Shown here: positions 16,607 to 25,261 of the stretch, in pieces | Numbering within the stretch: the stretch's first letter is position 1 | Layout: each line of letters opens with the position of its first letter | From: Glaciimonas sp. | Lineage (GTDB): Bacteria; Pseudomonadota; Gammaproteobacteria; Burkholderiales; Burkholderiaceae_D | Assembly (NCBI GenBank): GCA_012927625.1 | Contig: JABBOV010000006.1 | Coordinates: forward strand, 1-64,000 | Direction: 5' to 3' | DNA length: 64,000 nt | Program-made: the position numbers and the translations under genes | The notes under the pieces: generated by a model | What the model was told of the DNA's origin: nothing | What the model saw: the letters and a program-made list of their open reading frames with translations, nothing else | Database searches by the model: none

Positions 16607-17896
16607 ATGTCAAAATTTTTAATCGCACTGCTGTCGTTGTGCTGCATGCTGCCGGCCTTCAGCATCCCAGCCAATCCCAATGGCACACGAGCGCCGATCG
16701 AAATCGGCATGATCGAGGGCATGTCGGGCCCGTTCGCCAATGCCGGCGCTGCGGTGCAGCGTAACGTGCAGCTGGCCATTGAGCGGGTTAATGCACGCGG
16801 TGGAGTCGCATTGCCGGACGGCAGGCATGCGCTGCAGTTGCGCATTTTCGACAACAAGCAAAGCGTCGAAGCATCGCTGGTCGAATTCAAACGTGCCACC
16901 GATTTGGGCATTCCCTTCATCATCCAGGGCAACAGCTCGGCGGTGGCGCTGGCATTGGTCGATGCCATCAACAAGCATAACGAACGGCTACCGAAACAGC
17001 GTGTGCTGTTTTTGAATTATTCCGCGGTCGACCCGGCCCTGACCAATGAGAAATGCAGTTTCTGGCACTTCCGCTTCGATGCCAACGCCGACATGCGCAT
17101 GCATGCGCTGACCGAAGTCATCAAGACCGATAGCCGCGCCCGGCGGGTGTATCTGATCGGCCAGGATTACAGCTTCGGCCGTTTGGTCGCGCAAGCAGCG
17201 CGCAGTCAGTTAAGCGTAAAACGGCCCGACATCGAAATTGTCGGCGAACTATTGCATCCGATTGGAAAAATCAAGGATTTTTCGCCCTACATCGCCAAAA
17301 TCAAGGCCAGCGGCGCCGATACCGTGATTACCGGCAACTGGGGCAATGACCTTACCCTGCTGGTCAAGGCGGCCCGTGAATCCGGCCTGAACGTGAAGTT
17401 TTATACCTTTTACGGCAACAGTCTGGGTGCGCCGGCAGCCATCGGCGAGGCCGGCGTAGGCAGCGTGCGCGCAGTGGCCGAGTGGCATCCGAACGCCGAT
17501 GCCGGTGCGGGCGGCAAAAAATCGGCTTCCGACCAGTTCTACCGGGCGTTCCGGCAGCGCTATCCGCAACCGGAAGACGATTACGTCCACCTGCGCATGC
17601 ATCTGATGATTGAAATGCTGGTCAACGCCATCGAAAAGGCCCGCAGCACCGAGGCCGCAGCGGTAGCAACGGCACTCGAAGGAGCACGTTTTGCCAACGC
17701 TTTCCATAGCGCCGCCATGCGCGCCTCCGACCACCAACTGATCCAGCCGCTGTATGTGTCGGTGATGCAAAAACTGGCCGACGGCAGCATCCGCTTTGAC
17801 AACGAAGGCAGCGGCTTCGGTTTCAAGACTGAACTGTACCTGAGCGGCCCAGCCACCGCATTGCCGACCAGTTGCCACATGGCGCGCCCGCATTGA
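16607..17896 (+). CDS. ABC transporter substrate-binding protein (Leu/Ile/Val type)
   Basis: This 429-residue periplasmic binding protein of the Peripla_BP_6/LivJ type begins with a signal peptide (MSKFLIALLSLCCMLPAFS). It shows IEIGMIEGMSGPFANAGAAV at the mature N terminus, IIQGNSSAVALALVDAIN (the first-lobe switch), VYLIGQDYSFGR and GADTVITGNWGNDLT. Such proteins capture branched-chain amino acids, amides or aromatic acids. I start at 16607 because the signal peptide begins there; the frame is open to 16325 but those codons lie opposite the DUF3108 gene. No permease or ATPase gene is adjacent, so it is an orphan binding protein. Confidence 0.87.
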   Translation: MSKFLIALLSLCCMLPAFSIPANPNGTRAPIEIGMIEGMSGPFANAGAAVQRNVQLAIERVNARGGVALPDGRHALQLRIFDNKQSVEASLVEFKRATDLGIPFIIQGNSSAVALALVDAINKHNERLPKQRVLFLNYSAVDPALTNEKCSFWHFRFDANADMRMHALTEVIKTDSRARRVYLIGQDYSFGRLVAQAARSQLSVKRPDIEIVGELLHPIGKIKDFSPYIAKIKASGADTVITGNWGNDLTLLVKAARESGLNVKFYTFYGNSLGAPAAIGEAGVGSVRAVAEWHPNADAGAGGKKSASDQFYRAFRQRYPQPEDDYVHLRMHLMIEMLVNAIEKARSTEAAAVATALEGARFANAFHSAAMRASDHQLIQPLYVSVMQKLADGSIRFDNEGSGFGFKTELYLSGPATALPTSCHMARPH

Positions 17897-17987
17897 AGCT
17901 ATTTTCAACGGCGTGAACCTGCATCTTTTGCCTGTTGCGGGGCGCTGAATTCTGCTACGCTGATAATTTACATAACGGAGAAAAATC

Positions 17988-18629
17988 ATGTCTCAGGGCA
18001 ATATGTTTGGCGCAGGACCGATGACCGATACACTCGATTTTGTCAAGAAACTATGGGGAGGAATGAGCGTCCCCGGTATGCCGGCGATGGTAGCGCCGAC
18101 CTTGTCGGTGGAAGAGCTGGAGCAGAAAATAGCCGACCTGAAAGCGGTCGAAACCTGGCTCAACGTCAACATGACCATGCTGCGCAATACAATCCAGGCG
18201 ATGGAAGTGCAGCGCGCCACCATCGGCACGCTACAATCGATGAGCACCGCTTTCCAGACCGCAGTCAAGAGCAGTACCGAAGAAAAATTCGATGCTCCCG
18301 CATTCTGGTCTGCGCTGCAGCCCGAAAAAACCAGCCCGGCCGCCACTGCGCCGGCAGCGCCGGCGCCAAAAGCGGCGGTGAGCGCGCCATCTGAACTAGC
18401 TGCCCAAATGGCCAGCCCTGCCGCATGGTGGGACATCCTGCAGAATCAGTTCAAGCAAGCGGTCAGCAATGCGATGGTCGAACCTGATGCCAAGACTGCT
18501 GCGGCAACGACCGCCAGCGTTGCCGCAACGCCCAAGACCCAACCTGCGCCACACAAACCTGCGGCCAAACCGATAGCAGCAAAACCTTTGCCTGCCGCAG
18601 CTAAGCGCAAGCCGGCATCCAAAGCCTAA
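17988..18629 (+). CDS. phaM: PhaM-type polyhydroxyalkanoate granule regulator
   Basis: In Ralstonia, PhaM binds PHA synthase, activates it and tethers granules to the nucleoid. This 213-residue protein has the conserved N-terminal part (TDTLDFVKKLWGGM, then APTLSVEELEQKIADLKAVE and WLNVNMTMLRNTIQAMEVQR) and an Ala/Pro/Lys-rich histone H1-like tail from about residue 165, suited to DNA binding. GGAG lies 7 bases before the ATG. It is monocistronic with a probable terminator after it. It implies that the organism makes PHB, though no synthase gene is in view. Confidence 0.88.
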   Translation: MSQGNMFGAGPMTDTLDFVKKLWGGMSVPGMPAMVAPTLSVEELEQKIADLKAVETWLNVNMTMLRNTIQAMEVQRATIGTLQSMSTAFQTAVKSSTEEKFDAPAFWSALQPEKTSPAATAPAAPAPKAAVSAPSELAAQMASPAAWWDILQNQFKQAVSNAMVEPDAKTAAATTASVAATPKTQPAPHKPAAKPIAAKPLPAAAKRKPASKA

Positions 18630-18635
18630 ACGGCG

Positions 18636-18685
18636 GCAAGCAGCGCGGGCTTGCAACCGCTCCTGCTTGCTTTGCCAAATTTTTT
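18636..18685 (+). terminator. probable terminator after phaM
   Basis: GCAAGCAG and CTGCTTGC can pair around an 18-base loop, and a T-rich run (AAATTTTTTT) follows shortly after. It sits just past the phaM stop. The loop is long, so confidence is moderate. Confidence 0.45.
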
Positions 18686-19176
18686 TGCGGATTAAATATA
18701 CAAGGATAGGTATATTCAACACCGTTAGGTAATAAAGCGGGGACAGTATGTATTTTGACGATACTCCTGCCAATCACCGGAATGCCTGAATACCTGCGGG
18801 AACCGGCTGGCAATTTTCGCGCAACATCGTTACCGCATTTTCTGTAGGAATTGCATCGAACATCTGCGTTGTGCTTGTTGCGCATGGGGCAAATAGTCGA
18901 AGCGTTCAGAAGGTTCACCTCCTACGGCAGAAATTCTTCCTCAAACTATCCATGCACCAACGCCGCTACTCACCGAATTCCAAGCTGCAAGTGAGGCCAC
19001 GGCGACATTTACACCAGAGCCACCCAATCTTCATCGGCAACTATTTTCCAGGGAAGATTGGCCGGAAATTACAGACAACCCAAGCAAAGTTCACCCAGTT
19101 CAGTGATTTTTTCTGACATGGCAGAGCCCTGTTGCAAATAATGCAAAGTATCAAAAAACATTGGTTAATTGGTTTA
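18686..19176. other. gap between convergent phaM and DUF1641 genes
   Basis: This stretch holds copy 8 of the 26-nt-phased element and then about 400 bases without a credible gene. On the plus strand, one frame of about 65 codons ending in a TGA near 19100 is open and includes RQLFSREDWPEITDNPSKVH, but it has no start codon. It may be the tail of a lost gene. Confidence 0.4.
18735..18767 (-). repeat. 26-nt-phased dispersed element, copy 8 (degenerate)
   Basis: On the minus strand GGAGTAT starts at 18767 and CCCGCTT starts exactly 26 nt further on, with two mismatches from the ACCGCAT consensus. The first ten bases, GGAGTATCGT, are identical to copy 4. It lies between convergent genes. Confidence 0.5.
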
Positions 19177-19632
19177 TCAGTCGGCAGTGTAATCAATAGG
19201 GTCATAAGCTAACTGTTTGCCCAGCACGCCCGCCGTGGCCAGCATGAATGCAAGCCCGCGTCGTACATCCGGCTCACGCGCTATGCGCAGCAGTCCGATC
19301 AGCGACGGGGTTTCCTGCATCTGAGCAAGCCTCGCGCCAGCCATTCGTGCTGCATTACCAGCAGCCCAAGCCGCGCCAACTCCCTCCTCAAAAACTTTGG
19401 ACAGCTTTTCTACGAAATAATCATCTGTCATATCTACAGTATCGGCGACCACTGACAGCAGTTCAACGACCCGGTTCAGGCGGCGGGTTGCCAACAACGG
19501 CTCAAGCTTGCTGATTAGTTCTTCCAGGCCTTTCAGCGCAGCATCGTTGAGCTGCCCTCTGGTTGTGTCGCCAGCATGGGGCGGCAACGCAGCCGGAGTG
19601 TCGTGAATAATAGTATTAGAGTCCGTGTTCAT
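19177..19632 (-). CDS. DUF1641 protein
   Basis: This 151-residue protein has a helical DUF1641 core with LISKLEPLLATRRLNRVVEL and PSLIGLLRIAREPDVRRGLA. DUF1641 genes frequently sit beside sulfide:quinone oxidoreductase-like flavoproteins, as here, and are thought to partner them; the biochemical role is unknown. I start at the ATG at 19632 because GGAG lies 9 bases upstream. The ATG at 19671 has no ribosome-binding site. It follows the flavoprotein gene as the second gene of a two-gene operon. Confidence 0.8.
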   Translation of the reverse strand: MNTDSNTIIHDTPAALPPHAGDTTRGQLNDAALKGLEELISKLEPLLATRRLNRVVELLSVVADTVDMTDDYFVEKLSKVFEEGVGAAWAAGNAARMAGARLAQMQETPSLIGLLRIAREPDVRRGLAFMLATAGVLGKQLAYDPIDYTAD

Positions 19633-19686
19633 TTTTTGCGTCTCCAGTTCAGAATATGGGGTTTTCTGCATAGGCCAGGTGTCGGC

Positions 19687-20877
19687 TCAAAGCAGGCCGC
19701 GGGCTACAGCCCAGTAAATGCCGCGGTTGAATCCCTTGCGCGTCATACCGCCTAGTTTGGTTGCCGGGGTGGGTATGACTTCGTGGGTGTAGTCGTACCA
19801 TAGCGGCATACCTTCCTCCAGACCCATCTGAGCAATCGCCACAACTCTGCCTTCATAGGCGTCACAGGTATGGCCAAAACGAATTTCAGAGGCTACGTTG
19901 TTTACTACCACTGGCGACTGGTTATGGCAGGAGCCGCCTGCCTTGCTAATCGGTAAATCCACTGTGTCGCCCAATACGTAGACATTTTCCAGACCCAGAA
20001 CCTTCATGGATTCATGATCGGTGGGCAGCCAACCCTCGTCGTCTTCGGCGTGTGAAATACCGGATTCGCGCACCGCTTTTACGGCACGTATGGGTGGTGT
20101 GGCCATGAGAATATCGAAGTTTTCCTCCTTGCCCTCTGCGGAGTAGGCGACTTTGGCACCTGGATCCACTCGCTCCAAGGTGAAACCTCTGTTGTACTTT
20201 ATGCCGTTCTGATCGAAAACAGCGGGTAAGACCTCGCTAACCCCACTCTGTAGAAATAGGCCACATTGGACCCCCTGCGCTACAGTTGGGTAGGTGTATA
20301 CGATCTCGACTTTGTTGCGTACGCCCCGCTTGCGCAGCAGCGCGTCAACCATCAAAGTGGTTTCCATGGGGGCGATGCCGCATTGGTGTGGCACGTTTGG
20401 CGTTTTTGGAAATGTAACGGTGATTAATATCCGGCCTTTTTCAATCGTTCTGAGTTTTTCGGCCAGTTGGCGGGCTGGCGCGTACTGGTAAAAGTGGTCA
20501 CCCGCCTCCTTGAGCCCCTCTATGCGTTCTGGCGTGGGAACACAACCTGTGGAAATGATGAGATGGTCGTAGCCAAAGGTGTGCCCACTTTTGCACTTGA
20601 CCTTGTTGCCCTGGAAGTCAAACTGCTCGACTTCTTCGATCTGAAAATCTATTTCAGGGCGCAGTAATCCGCGTTGCGGACGGCGCAGCTCGTCTCGAAA
20701 AAATTTGGTGAAAGCCACGTACATAAATGCCGGCTTGTAGTAATGCCAAGGCGAATTTGACAGCAAAGTGATCTGCACCTTGCCAGAACGTATTTCGGGA
20801 TAGAGCTTAGTCACAAGATGGTTGGCAGTCATGGTCCCGCCAACACCTCCGCCGATAACCAGAATTTTATGCAGCAT
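19687..20877 (-). CDS. sulfide:quinone oxidoreductase-family flavoprotein
   Basis: This 396-residue FAD-dependent membrane-associated oxidoreductase begins with the dinucleotide fold ILVIGGGVGGTMTANHL. It has the FAD-binding YVLGDTVDLPISKAGGS near residue 300 and three cysteines in suitable places: STGC near residue 112, HQCGIAP near 165 and GGSCHNQS near 315. Three cysteines in these regions are characteristic of enzymes that oxidise sulfide to sulfane sulfur and pass electrons to quinone. GGAG lies 9 bases before the ATG. It heads an operon with DUF1641. Downstream sulfur enzymes are absent nearby, although a sulfurtransferase lies about 10 kb away. The exact SQR subtype is not assignable by eye. 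Confidence 0.82.
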   Translation of the reverse strand: MLHKILVIGGGVGGTMTANHLVTKLYPEIRSGKVQITLLSNSPWHYYKPAFMYVAFTKFFRDELRRPQRGLLRPEIDFQIEEVEQFDFQGNKVKCKSGHTFGYDHLIISTGCVPTPERIEGLKEAGDHFYQYAPARQLAEKLRTIEKGRILITVTFPKTPNVPHQCGIAPMETTLMVDALLRKRGVRNKVEIVYTYPTVAQGVQCGLFLQSGVSEVLPAVFDQNGIKYNRGFTLERVDPGAKVAYSAEGKEENFDILMATPPIRAVKAVRESGISHAEDDEGWLPTDHESMKVLGLENVYVLGDTVDLPISKAGGSCHNQSPVVVNNVASEIRFGHTCDAYEGRVVAIAQMGLEEGMPLWYDYTHEVIPTPATKLGGMTRKGFNRGIYWAVARGLL

Positions 20878-20989
20878 AATAATTTACTCCTCACATTCAA
20901 ACTATGAACGCATGCTTGAGGTTCGGTTAAATTAAGACTAAAGCGAACTCCGTTTTCCAAGCAAATATTTATCAGATTTAAGATAAAGC

Positions 20990-21482
20990 CCCGTTAATGC
21001 ACCAGCTGCATGGCACTGTCCCAATTTTTTTGTGCCCACTTCTTTCTGCTGACGCTTTTTCTTGTCGTAGACGACTGAGCGTGTCACCGCCAGCAGCTTG
21101 CATTGCGCCGATATTGCCAGCGCTTGAGCTAGTTCTTTTTATTTCTGCCGTTGCTCTACAGGCTAATCTTATATTTTTTTAAGCCAGTCGAGTTCCATGT
21201 TGATCTGCCTTATTTTGGCGTAGAGCCGGTTTGGGTCGTGCTTGCCTTCGAACAGGTTGCCTACATTTTCAGCAAGTCCTTTTTTCATTGGCTTACTTGG
21301 GTCGGATGGACGCCGTACTCCTGCCCAATTTCGTTGATGGCTTTCAAGCCTTGACCGTTTCCAATGCAACTTTGGCTTTTTGCATACCGGTAAAAATCTT
21401 CCGCCTGCTTTCACTCATTTCCCGCCTCTTCTTGCAACAGGGTACACCTTAAACTTTTGTCCGGATTTGTGGACCCACTATA
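20990..21482 (-). mobile_element. IS3-family element remnant
   Basis: Reading leftwards from about 21482, one terminal end is kept (TGGGTCCACAAATCCGGACA near 21460-21480). A broken orfA (21169-21418) and a short orfB start (about 20997-21140, with ISAQCKLLAVTRSVVYDKKK) follow. Most of orfB and the other terminal repeat are missing. It separates the SQR pair from the hydrolase gene. Confidence 0.72.
21169..21418 (-). pseudogene. IS3-family transposase OrfA, frameshifted
   Basis: An ATG at 21418 opens MSESRRKIFTGMQKAKVALE. The homology then jumps frame to AINEIGQEYGVHPTQVSQ, where the next codon, expected to be Trp, is TGA. After another one-base loss it resumes as NVGNLFEGKHDPNRLYAKIR and MELDWLKK. 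At least two frameshifts and one nonsense codon are needed to restore the helix-turn-helix OrfA of IS3-type elements, so it is dead. Confidence 0.75.
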
Positions 21483-21529
21483 ATCGCGCTTGGTAGCAAT
21501 GCATGGAGCACAGAAAGGAACCATCGTTA

Positions 21530-22342
21530 ATGCGTTCAAATATGCACAATAACGGCGTTCAATTTGCCGATATACAATGGCAAAATCGCCCGCTCAAGCT
21601 GGAGTATCAATGGGTCGGTACAAGGCATTCCGACTACCCGGTAATCGTGTTTTTGCACGAAGGGCTTGGCTCGGTCGCACTCTGGAAAGATTTTCCAGCA
21701 AAATTTTGCCTGGATCACGGCTTGACGGGCTTGGTGTTTTCACGTTATGGCTACGGTCAGTCCACCCCACGGCCAGCAGCAGAAAAGTGGCCTGTTAGCT
21801 TTATGCAAGCACAGGCGCATCAGGTGCTGCCTGCCTTTTTTTCGCACCTGGGAATTACCAATCCCTGGCTGTTCGGCCATAGCGATGGTGCCTCAATCGC
21901 TCTGCTGTATGCAGCACGTTTTTCGGAGAACCTGAGCGGAATTGTTGTCGCTGCTCCGCACATTTTTGTGGAAGATATTACCGTCGCCAGCATCCGCGTT
22001 ACTCGCGAAGTCTACCTGACGAAAAATTTGCGTGCCAGGCTGGCGCAATACCACGACGACGTCGATTCGGCCTTTTGGGGCTGGAACGACATTTGGCTCG
22101 ACCCCGCGTTCCGGGCCTGGAATATTGAAAACGATCTCACCACCATCACTTGCCCTATTCTTGCAATTCAGGGCGAAAACGATGAATACGGCACCCTCGA
22201 ACAAATTTATGGAATTCAAAGAAAAATTCCTGCCACCAAAATTGTCGTATTGCCGCAATGCGGCCATTCGCCCCATCGCGATCAACCTATGGCGCTCAGT
22301 CAAGAAGCCGCACATTTTATTACCCATGCAACAATTAGTTAG
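21530..22342 (+). CDS. alpha/beta hydrolase
   Basis: This 270-residue serine hydrolase has an oxyanion-hole HEGLGS loop near residues 43-48, the nucleophile elbow G116-H-S118-D-G, an acid in GENDEYG and a catalytic His in CGHSPH. The family includes esterases, C-C hydrolases and haloalkane-type enzymes; no substrate can be named. I start at 21530 because AAGGAA lies 9 bases upstream. An ATG at 21503 has no ribosome-binding site. It stands alone beside the IS3 remnant, and its base composition is lower in GC than most of the window, consistent with an accessory gene. Confidence 0.8.
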   Translation: MRSNMHNNGVQFADIQWQNRPLKLEYQWVGTRHSDYPVIVFLHEGLGSVALWKDFPAKFCLDHGLTGLVFSRYGYGQSTPRPAAEKWPVSFMQAQAHQVLPAFFSHLGITNPWLFGHSDGASIALLYAARFSENLSGIVVAAPHIFVEDITVASIRVTREVYLTKNLRARLAQYHDDVDSAFWGWNDIWLDPAFRAWNIENDLTTITCPILAIQGENDEYGTLEQIYGIQRKIPATKIVVLPQCGHSPHRDQPMALSQEAAHFITHATIS

Positions 22343-22550
22343 ACTGGCCTACGGCCGATAATAGACCCTGCGGCGTGACCAAATTGCCGCACCACTGAGT
22401 TTAATACCCAGAGAGAATCGCAGAAATGCCCTTTCACGTGTGCGTCGGCACCAAATTGCTTTGACGTCAGCCAGCGTCGTTGCAGCAAGTCCTGTGCTAC
22501 TTTAGGAAATGCGCCTGTACTGGGCGCGTATTCGACAACACAGGATATCC

Positions 22551-23138
22551 ATGAATGACAATATTCGCCGTCTGCTCGCCCAGATGACCGTCCTTGAAGG
22601 CGAGCTGGAGACGGCTTTGCATGAACAAGAAACCAGGATGTTCTTCCAGATCAAGGGCAAGCGCGTAGAGTTTGAACAGACCATCAAACAGGCGCACGGC
22701 CGGCTCAAGAGTAGTTTTTTCCACTGGCTGGTCACTTACCGCCCGCAAAATCTGATCACCGGGCCCATCATCTACGGCATGCTTATTCCACTACTGTTCT
22801 TTGATCTATGCATCACCTTGTATCAGGCGACATGTTTTCCGATCTACGGGATAAGTAAAGTGCGCCGCAGCGACTATATCGTGATCGATCGTCAACAGCT
22901 CGGGTACCTCAACTTCATCGAGAAATTCCACTGCACCTATTGCGCATATGGCACTGGGCTAATCTCTTACATCGGCGAGATTATCTCCCGCACGGAACAG
23001 TATTTTTGCCCGATTAAGCATGCACGCAAGATGCTCGGCACGCATGCGCGTTACGCCTATTTTCTCGAATATGGCGACGCAAAAGACTATGAAACGAAGC
23101 TGGAGCAATATCGGATTGCGCTCGGCAAAGAGAAATAA
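22551..23138 (+). CDS. conserved hypothetical protein with a hydrophobic segment
   Basis: I cannot name this 195-residue protein. The first 60 residues form a charged helix (LLAQMTVLEGELETALHEQE). A Pro/Gly-broken hydrophobic region follows, LITGPIIYGMLIPLLFFDLC (about residues 70-95). The soluble tail holds clustered cysteines (FHCTYCAYG and EQYFCPIKHA) that could bind metal. AGGA precedes the ATG at 22551 by 6 bases, and an ATG at 22509 would overlap its own ribosome-binding site. A short GC-rich palindrome right after the stop (GGCCCGCTGCGGGCC) may help end transcription. Confidence 0.65.
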   Translation: MNDNIRRLLAQMTVLEGELETALHEQETRMFFQIKGKRVEFEQTIKQAHGRLKSSFFHWLVTYRPQNLITGPIIYGMLIPLLFFDLCITLYQATCFPIYGISKVRRSDYIVIDRQQLGYLNFIEKFHCTYCAYGTGLISYIGEIISRTEQYFCPIKHARKMLGTHARYAYFLEYGDAKDYETKLEQYRIALGKEK

Positions 23139-23231
23139 TGGGCCCGCTGCGGGCCTCCCGCTAGCCTGTCAAAATATCATAATCAAAACCAATACCGATT
23201 GCCAGCGACCCGGCTTTCTAACAGGAATACG

Positions 23232-24659
23232 ATGCACTCATTAGTCATTAGAAAACTTACCAGGTCGGCCGCTGGGTGCGGCTTGCTGGTATGTGCCGCT
23301 GCGGGCTGGACTCAGGTGTTGCCGTTCACGGTGGACGCTGCGCTGCAGCGCGCCGGCATTCCCGTATCTGCAGTCGGTATTTATGTGCAGGACGTATCGG
23401 CTGGTGCGGCTCTGCTGGAGGTCAACGCAGCGGCCGGGTTCAGCCCGGCATCGGTGATGAAGCTGGTGACTACCGATGCGGCGCTGGAATTGCTAGGCCC
23501 CACCTATGCCTGGAAAACCCGCGCTTATGCGGCCGGGCCGCAGTATGGCGATGTCTTGCAAGGCGATTTGATCATCCAGGGTAGCGGCGACCCGAAGCTG
23601 GTGCTGGAGAATTTCTGGCTGTTCCTGCGTCGGATTCGCGCGCAGGGCATCCGCACAATCAACGGCAACCTGGTGCTTGACCGCAGCGCGTTTGAGGACA
23701 AGCCGTATGATGCAGCCGCTTTCGATGGCGAGCCCGCCAAGCCTTACAACGTCGGGCCGGATGCCTTGCTGCTGAACTACAAGACGATAGGTGTGCGTTT
23801 CTTACCGGATGCTGCCGGCGCCGCTGTACAGGTTTCGGTGGATCTGCCGCTTGCCGGTTTCAGGGTTGCCGCGCCGGCGCTCTCAGGCGGGGATTGCGGT
23901 AATTGGCAAGATAAGCTGGGCGCTGAATTTACCGACGACGGCATCGTTTTTAACGGTGCATTTCCGCTCGCATGCGGCGACAAGACCTGGTATATGAATC
24001 CCTATCGGATCAGTCCAGTGCAGTTTTTCGGCAAGATGTTTCGTCAGATGTGGCAAGAACTGGGCGGAACGTTTAATGGTGCAGTGATCGACGGCCGCCT
24101 GCCGAACGACGCCAGCCTGATTACTGAATGGTCATCCCAGGCGCTGCCGGAAATCATCCGGGATATCAATAAATACAGCAACAATGTGATGGCGCGCCAA
24201 GTATTGTTGAGCCTGGCACCCGAAATCCCGATGCTGCCGGCCAGCACGCAGCGCGGAGCCGATGCAGTCCGCTTCTGGCTGGCTGGCAAAGGCATCAACG
24301 CGCCGGAGTTAGTGATCGAAAACGGCTCCGGTTTATCGCGTTACGAGCGTATTTCACCGCGTACTTTGGGGCGCATGCTGGTAGCGGCATTCCATGCGCC
24401 GACCATGCCGGAATTCATCGGATCGTTGCCGCTGGCAGGATTGGATGGCACCATGCGCAAGCGGCTTCAGAACGACACTATCACCGGCCAGGCGCATGTC
24501 AAAACCGGCTCGCTGGATCAGGTGCGCTCGATTGCCGGCTATGTACTGGCCGCGTCCGGCCGGCGCTACGTGGTGGTGTGCCTGATTAACGATCCCAATG
24601 CCGCTTTGGGGCGCGCCGCGCAGGATGCGCTGCTGCAATGGATTTATCAGGATTGGTAA
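23232..24659 (+). CDS. dacB: D-alanyl-D-alanine carboxypeptidase/endopeptidase (PBP4 family)
   Basis: This 475-residue periplasmic serine peptidase trims peptidoglycan stem peptides and cross-links. A signal sequence (about residues 1-27) is followed by the three penicillin-binding motifs of the S13 family: S-V-M-K in FSPASVMKLVTT near residue 75, Y-S-N-N near 305 and H-V-K-T-G near 425. A large inserted domain lies between the first two, as in E. coli PBP4. AGGA lies 6 bases before the ATG at 23232, and the signal peptide starts there; an ATG at 23199 would add a hydrophilic leader. Confidence 0.92.
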   Translation: MHSLVIRKLTRSAAGCGLLVCAAAGWTQVLPFTVDAALQRAGIPVSAVGIYVQDVSAGAALLEVNAAAGFSPASVMKLVTTDAALELLGPTYAWKTRAYAAGPQYGDVLQGDLIIQGSGDPKLVLENFWLFLRRIRAQGIRTINGNLVLDRSAFEDKPYDAAAFDGEPAKPYNVGPDALLLNYKTIGVRFLPDAAGAAVQVSVDLPLAGFRVAAPALSGGDCGNWQDKLGAEFTDDGIVFNGAFPLACGDKTWYMNPYRISPVQFFGKMFRQMWQELGGTFNGAVIDGRLPNDASLITEWSSQALPEIIRDINKYSNNVMARQVLLSLAPEIPMLPASTQRGADAVRFWLAGKGINAPELVIENGSGLSRYERISPRTLGRMLVAAFHAPTMPEFIGSLPLAGLDGTMRKRLQNDTITGQAHVKTGSLDQVRSIAGYVLAASGRRYVVVCLINDPNAALGRAAQDALLQWIYQDW

Positions 24660-24670
24660 GTTATTTTACG

Positions 24671-24692
24671 GGAGTATGTCTCTTTTACGCAT
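24671..24692 (+). repeat. dispersed element, copy 3 (short-spacer variant)
   Basis: GGAGTAT starts at 24671 and TACGCAT at 24686, an offset of 15 rather than 26 nt, 11 nt shorter and so about one helical turn. A second GGAGTAT occurs at 24724-24730. It lies between convergent dacB and TPM genes. Confidence 0.5.
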
Positions 24693-24757
24693 GTAAATAA
24701 TGCGGCGATAGATGTCAACTATTGGAGTATGCAGATCGTGCAGGGCCTATCATCGCA

Positions 24758-25261
24758 TTACAGCAGCACCGGCCGATTGTCGAGTTGATTACTGTTCGCG
24801 CCCTGCGACGGGTAATGTTGCTGCAACAAGGTATTGATTTTTTGCAGCGCTGCATTGACGCTATCGTGGAATTCGCCGCGGGCAAAACCGTGCGTCATGG
24901 TGTGACAAATCGTTTGCCAATCGCTGGCGTCAACCCGCCGGCCTACCGCCCGGTCGACCACGATCTCGACCTTGCGATCGGCTAGATTGACGTAAATCAG
25001 TACGCCGCAATTCTCTTCGGTATCCCAGATCCGATGCAGTGCAAAAAGCTCGCGCGCGCGCTCGCGGGCCGAGACATGCCGCAGCACTTCACCCAACGTC
25101 AGCGCCGACTCGATGATCAAGCAGACTTCGGCCCGGTGTAGCGCCTCGCCGGCGGCTATGGTGGCTTCAATCGCTTTCAGGGTGGCGGGCGGGAAAGCGC
25201 GACGGCCGCTGCCGGAAGTAGTCAGCAGATGCCGTTTCAGGCGCGAAAAAAGATGCATCAT
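24758..25261 (-). CDS. TPM-domain protein, short form
   Basis: This 167-residue protein consists mainly of a TPM domain (ATIAAGEALHRAEVCLIIES, then ENCGVLIYVNLADRKVEIVV) and lacks a signal peptide or membrane segment. TPM proteins range from thylakoid acid phosphatases to membrane-protein turnover factors, so the role is open. The ATG overlaps the stop of the larger TPM gene (TAATG), indicating translational coupling. It is last of a lemA-TPM-TPM operon. Confidence 0.82.
   Translation of the reverse strand: MMHLFSRLKRHLLTTSGSGRRAFPPATLKAIEATIAAGEALHRAEVCLIIESALTLGEVLRHVSARERARELFALHRIWDTEENCGVLIYVNLADRKVEIVVDRAVGRRVDASDWQTICHTMTHGFARGEFHDSVNAALQKINTLLQQHYPSQGANSNQLDNRPVLL

Noticed and set aside
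18601-18918. 105-codon minus-strand frame beside phaM
   Set aside because: Its GTG start falls inside the apparent GGAGG ribosome-binding site, leaving no spacing, and the frame runs into the phaM coding region. The product resembles nothing I know.
24724-24757. second GGAGTAT as another full copy of the dispersed element
   Set aside because: No CCGCAT-like block occurs at the 26-nt or 15-nt offset, so it was not counted as a separate copy.
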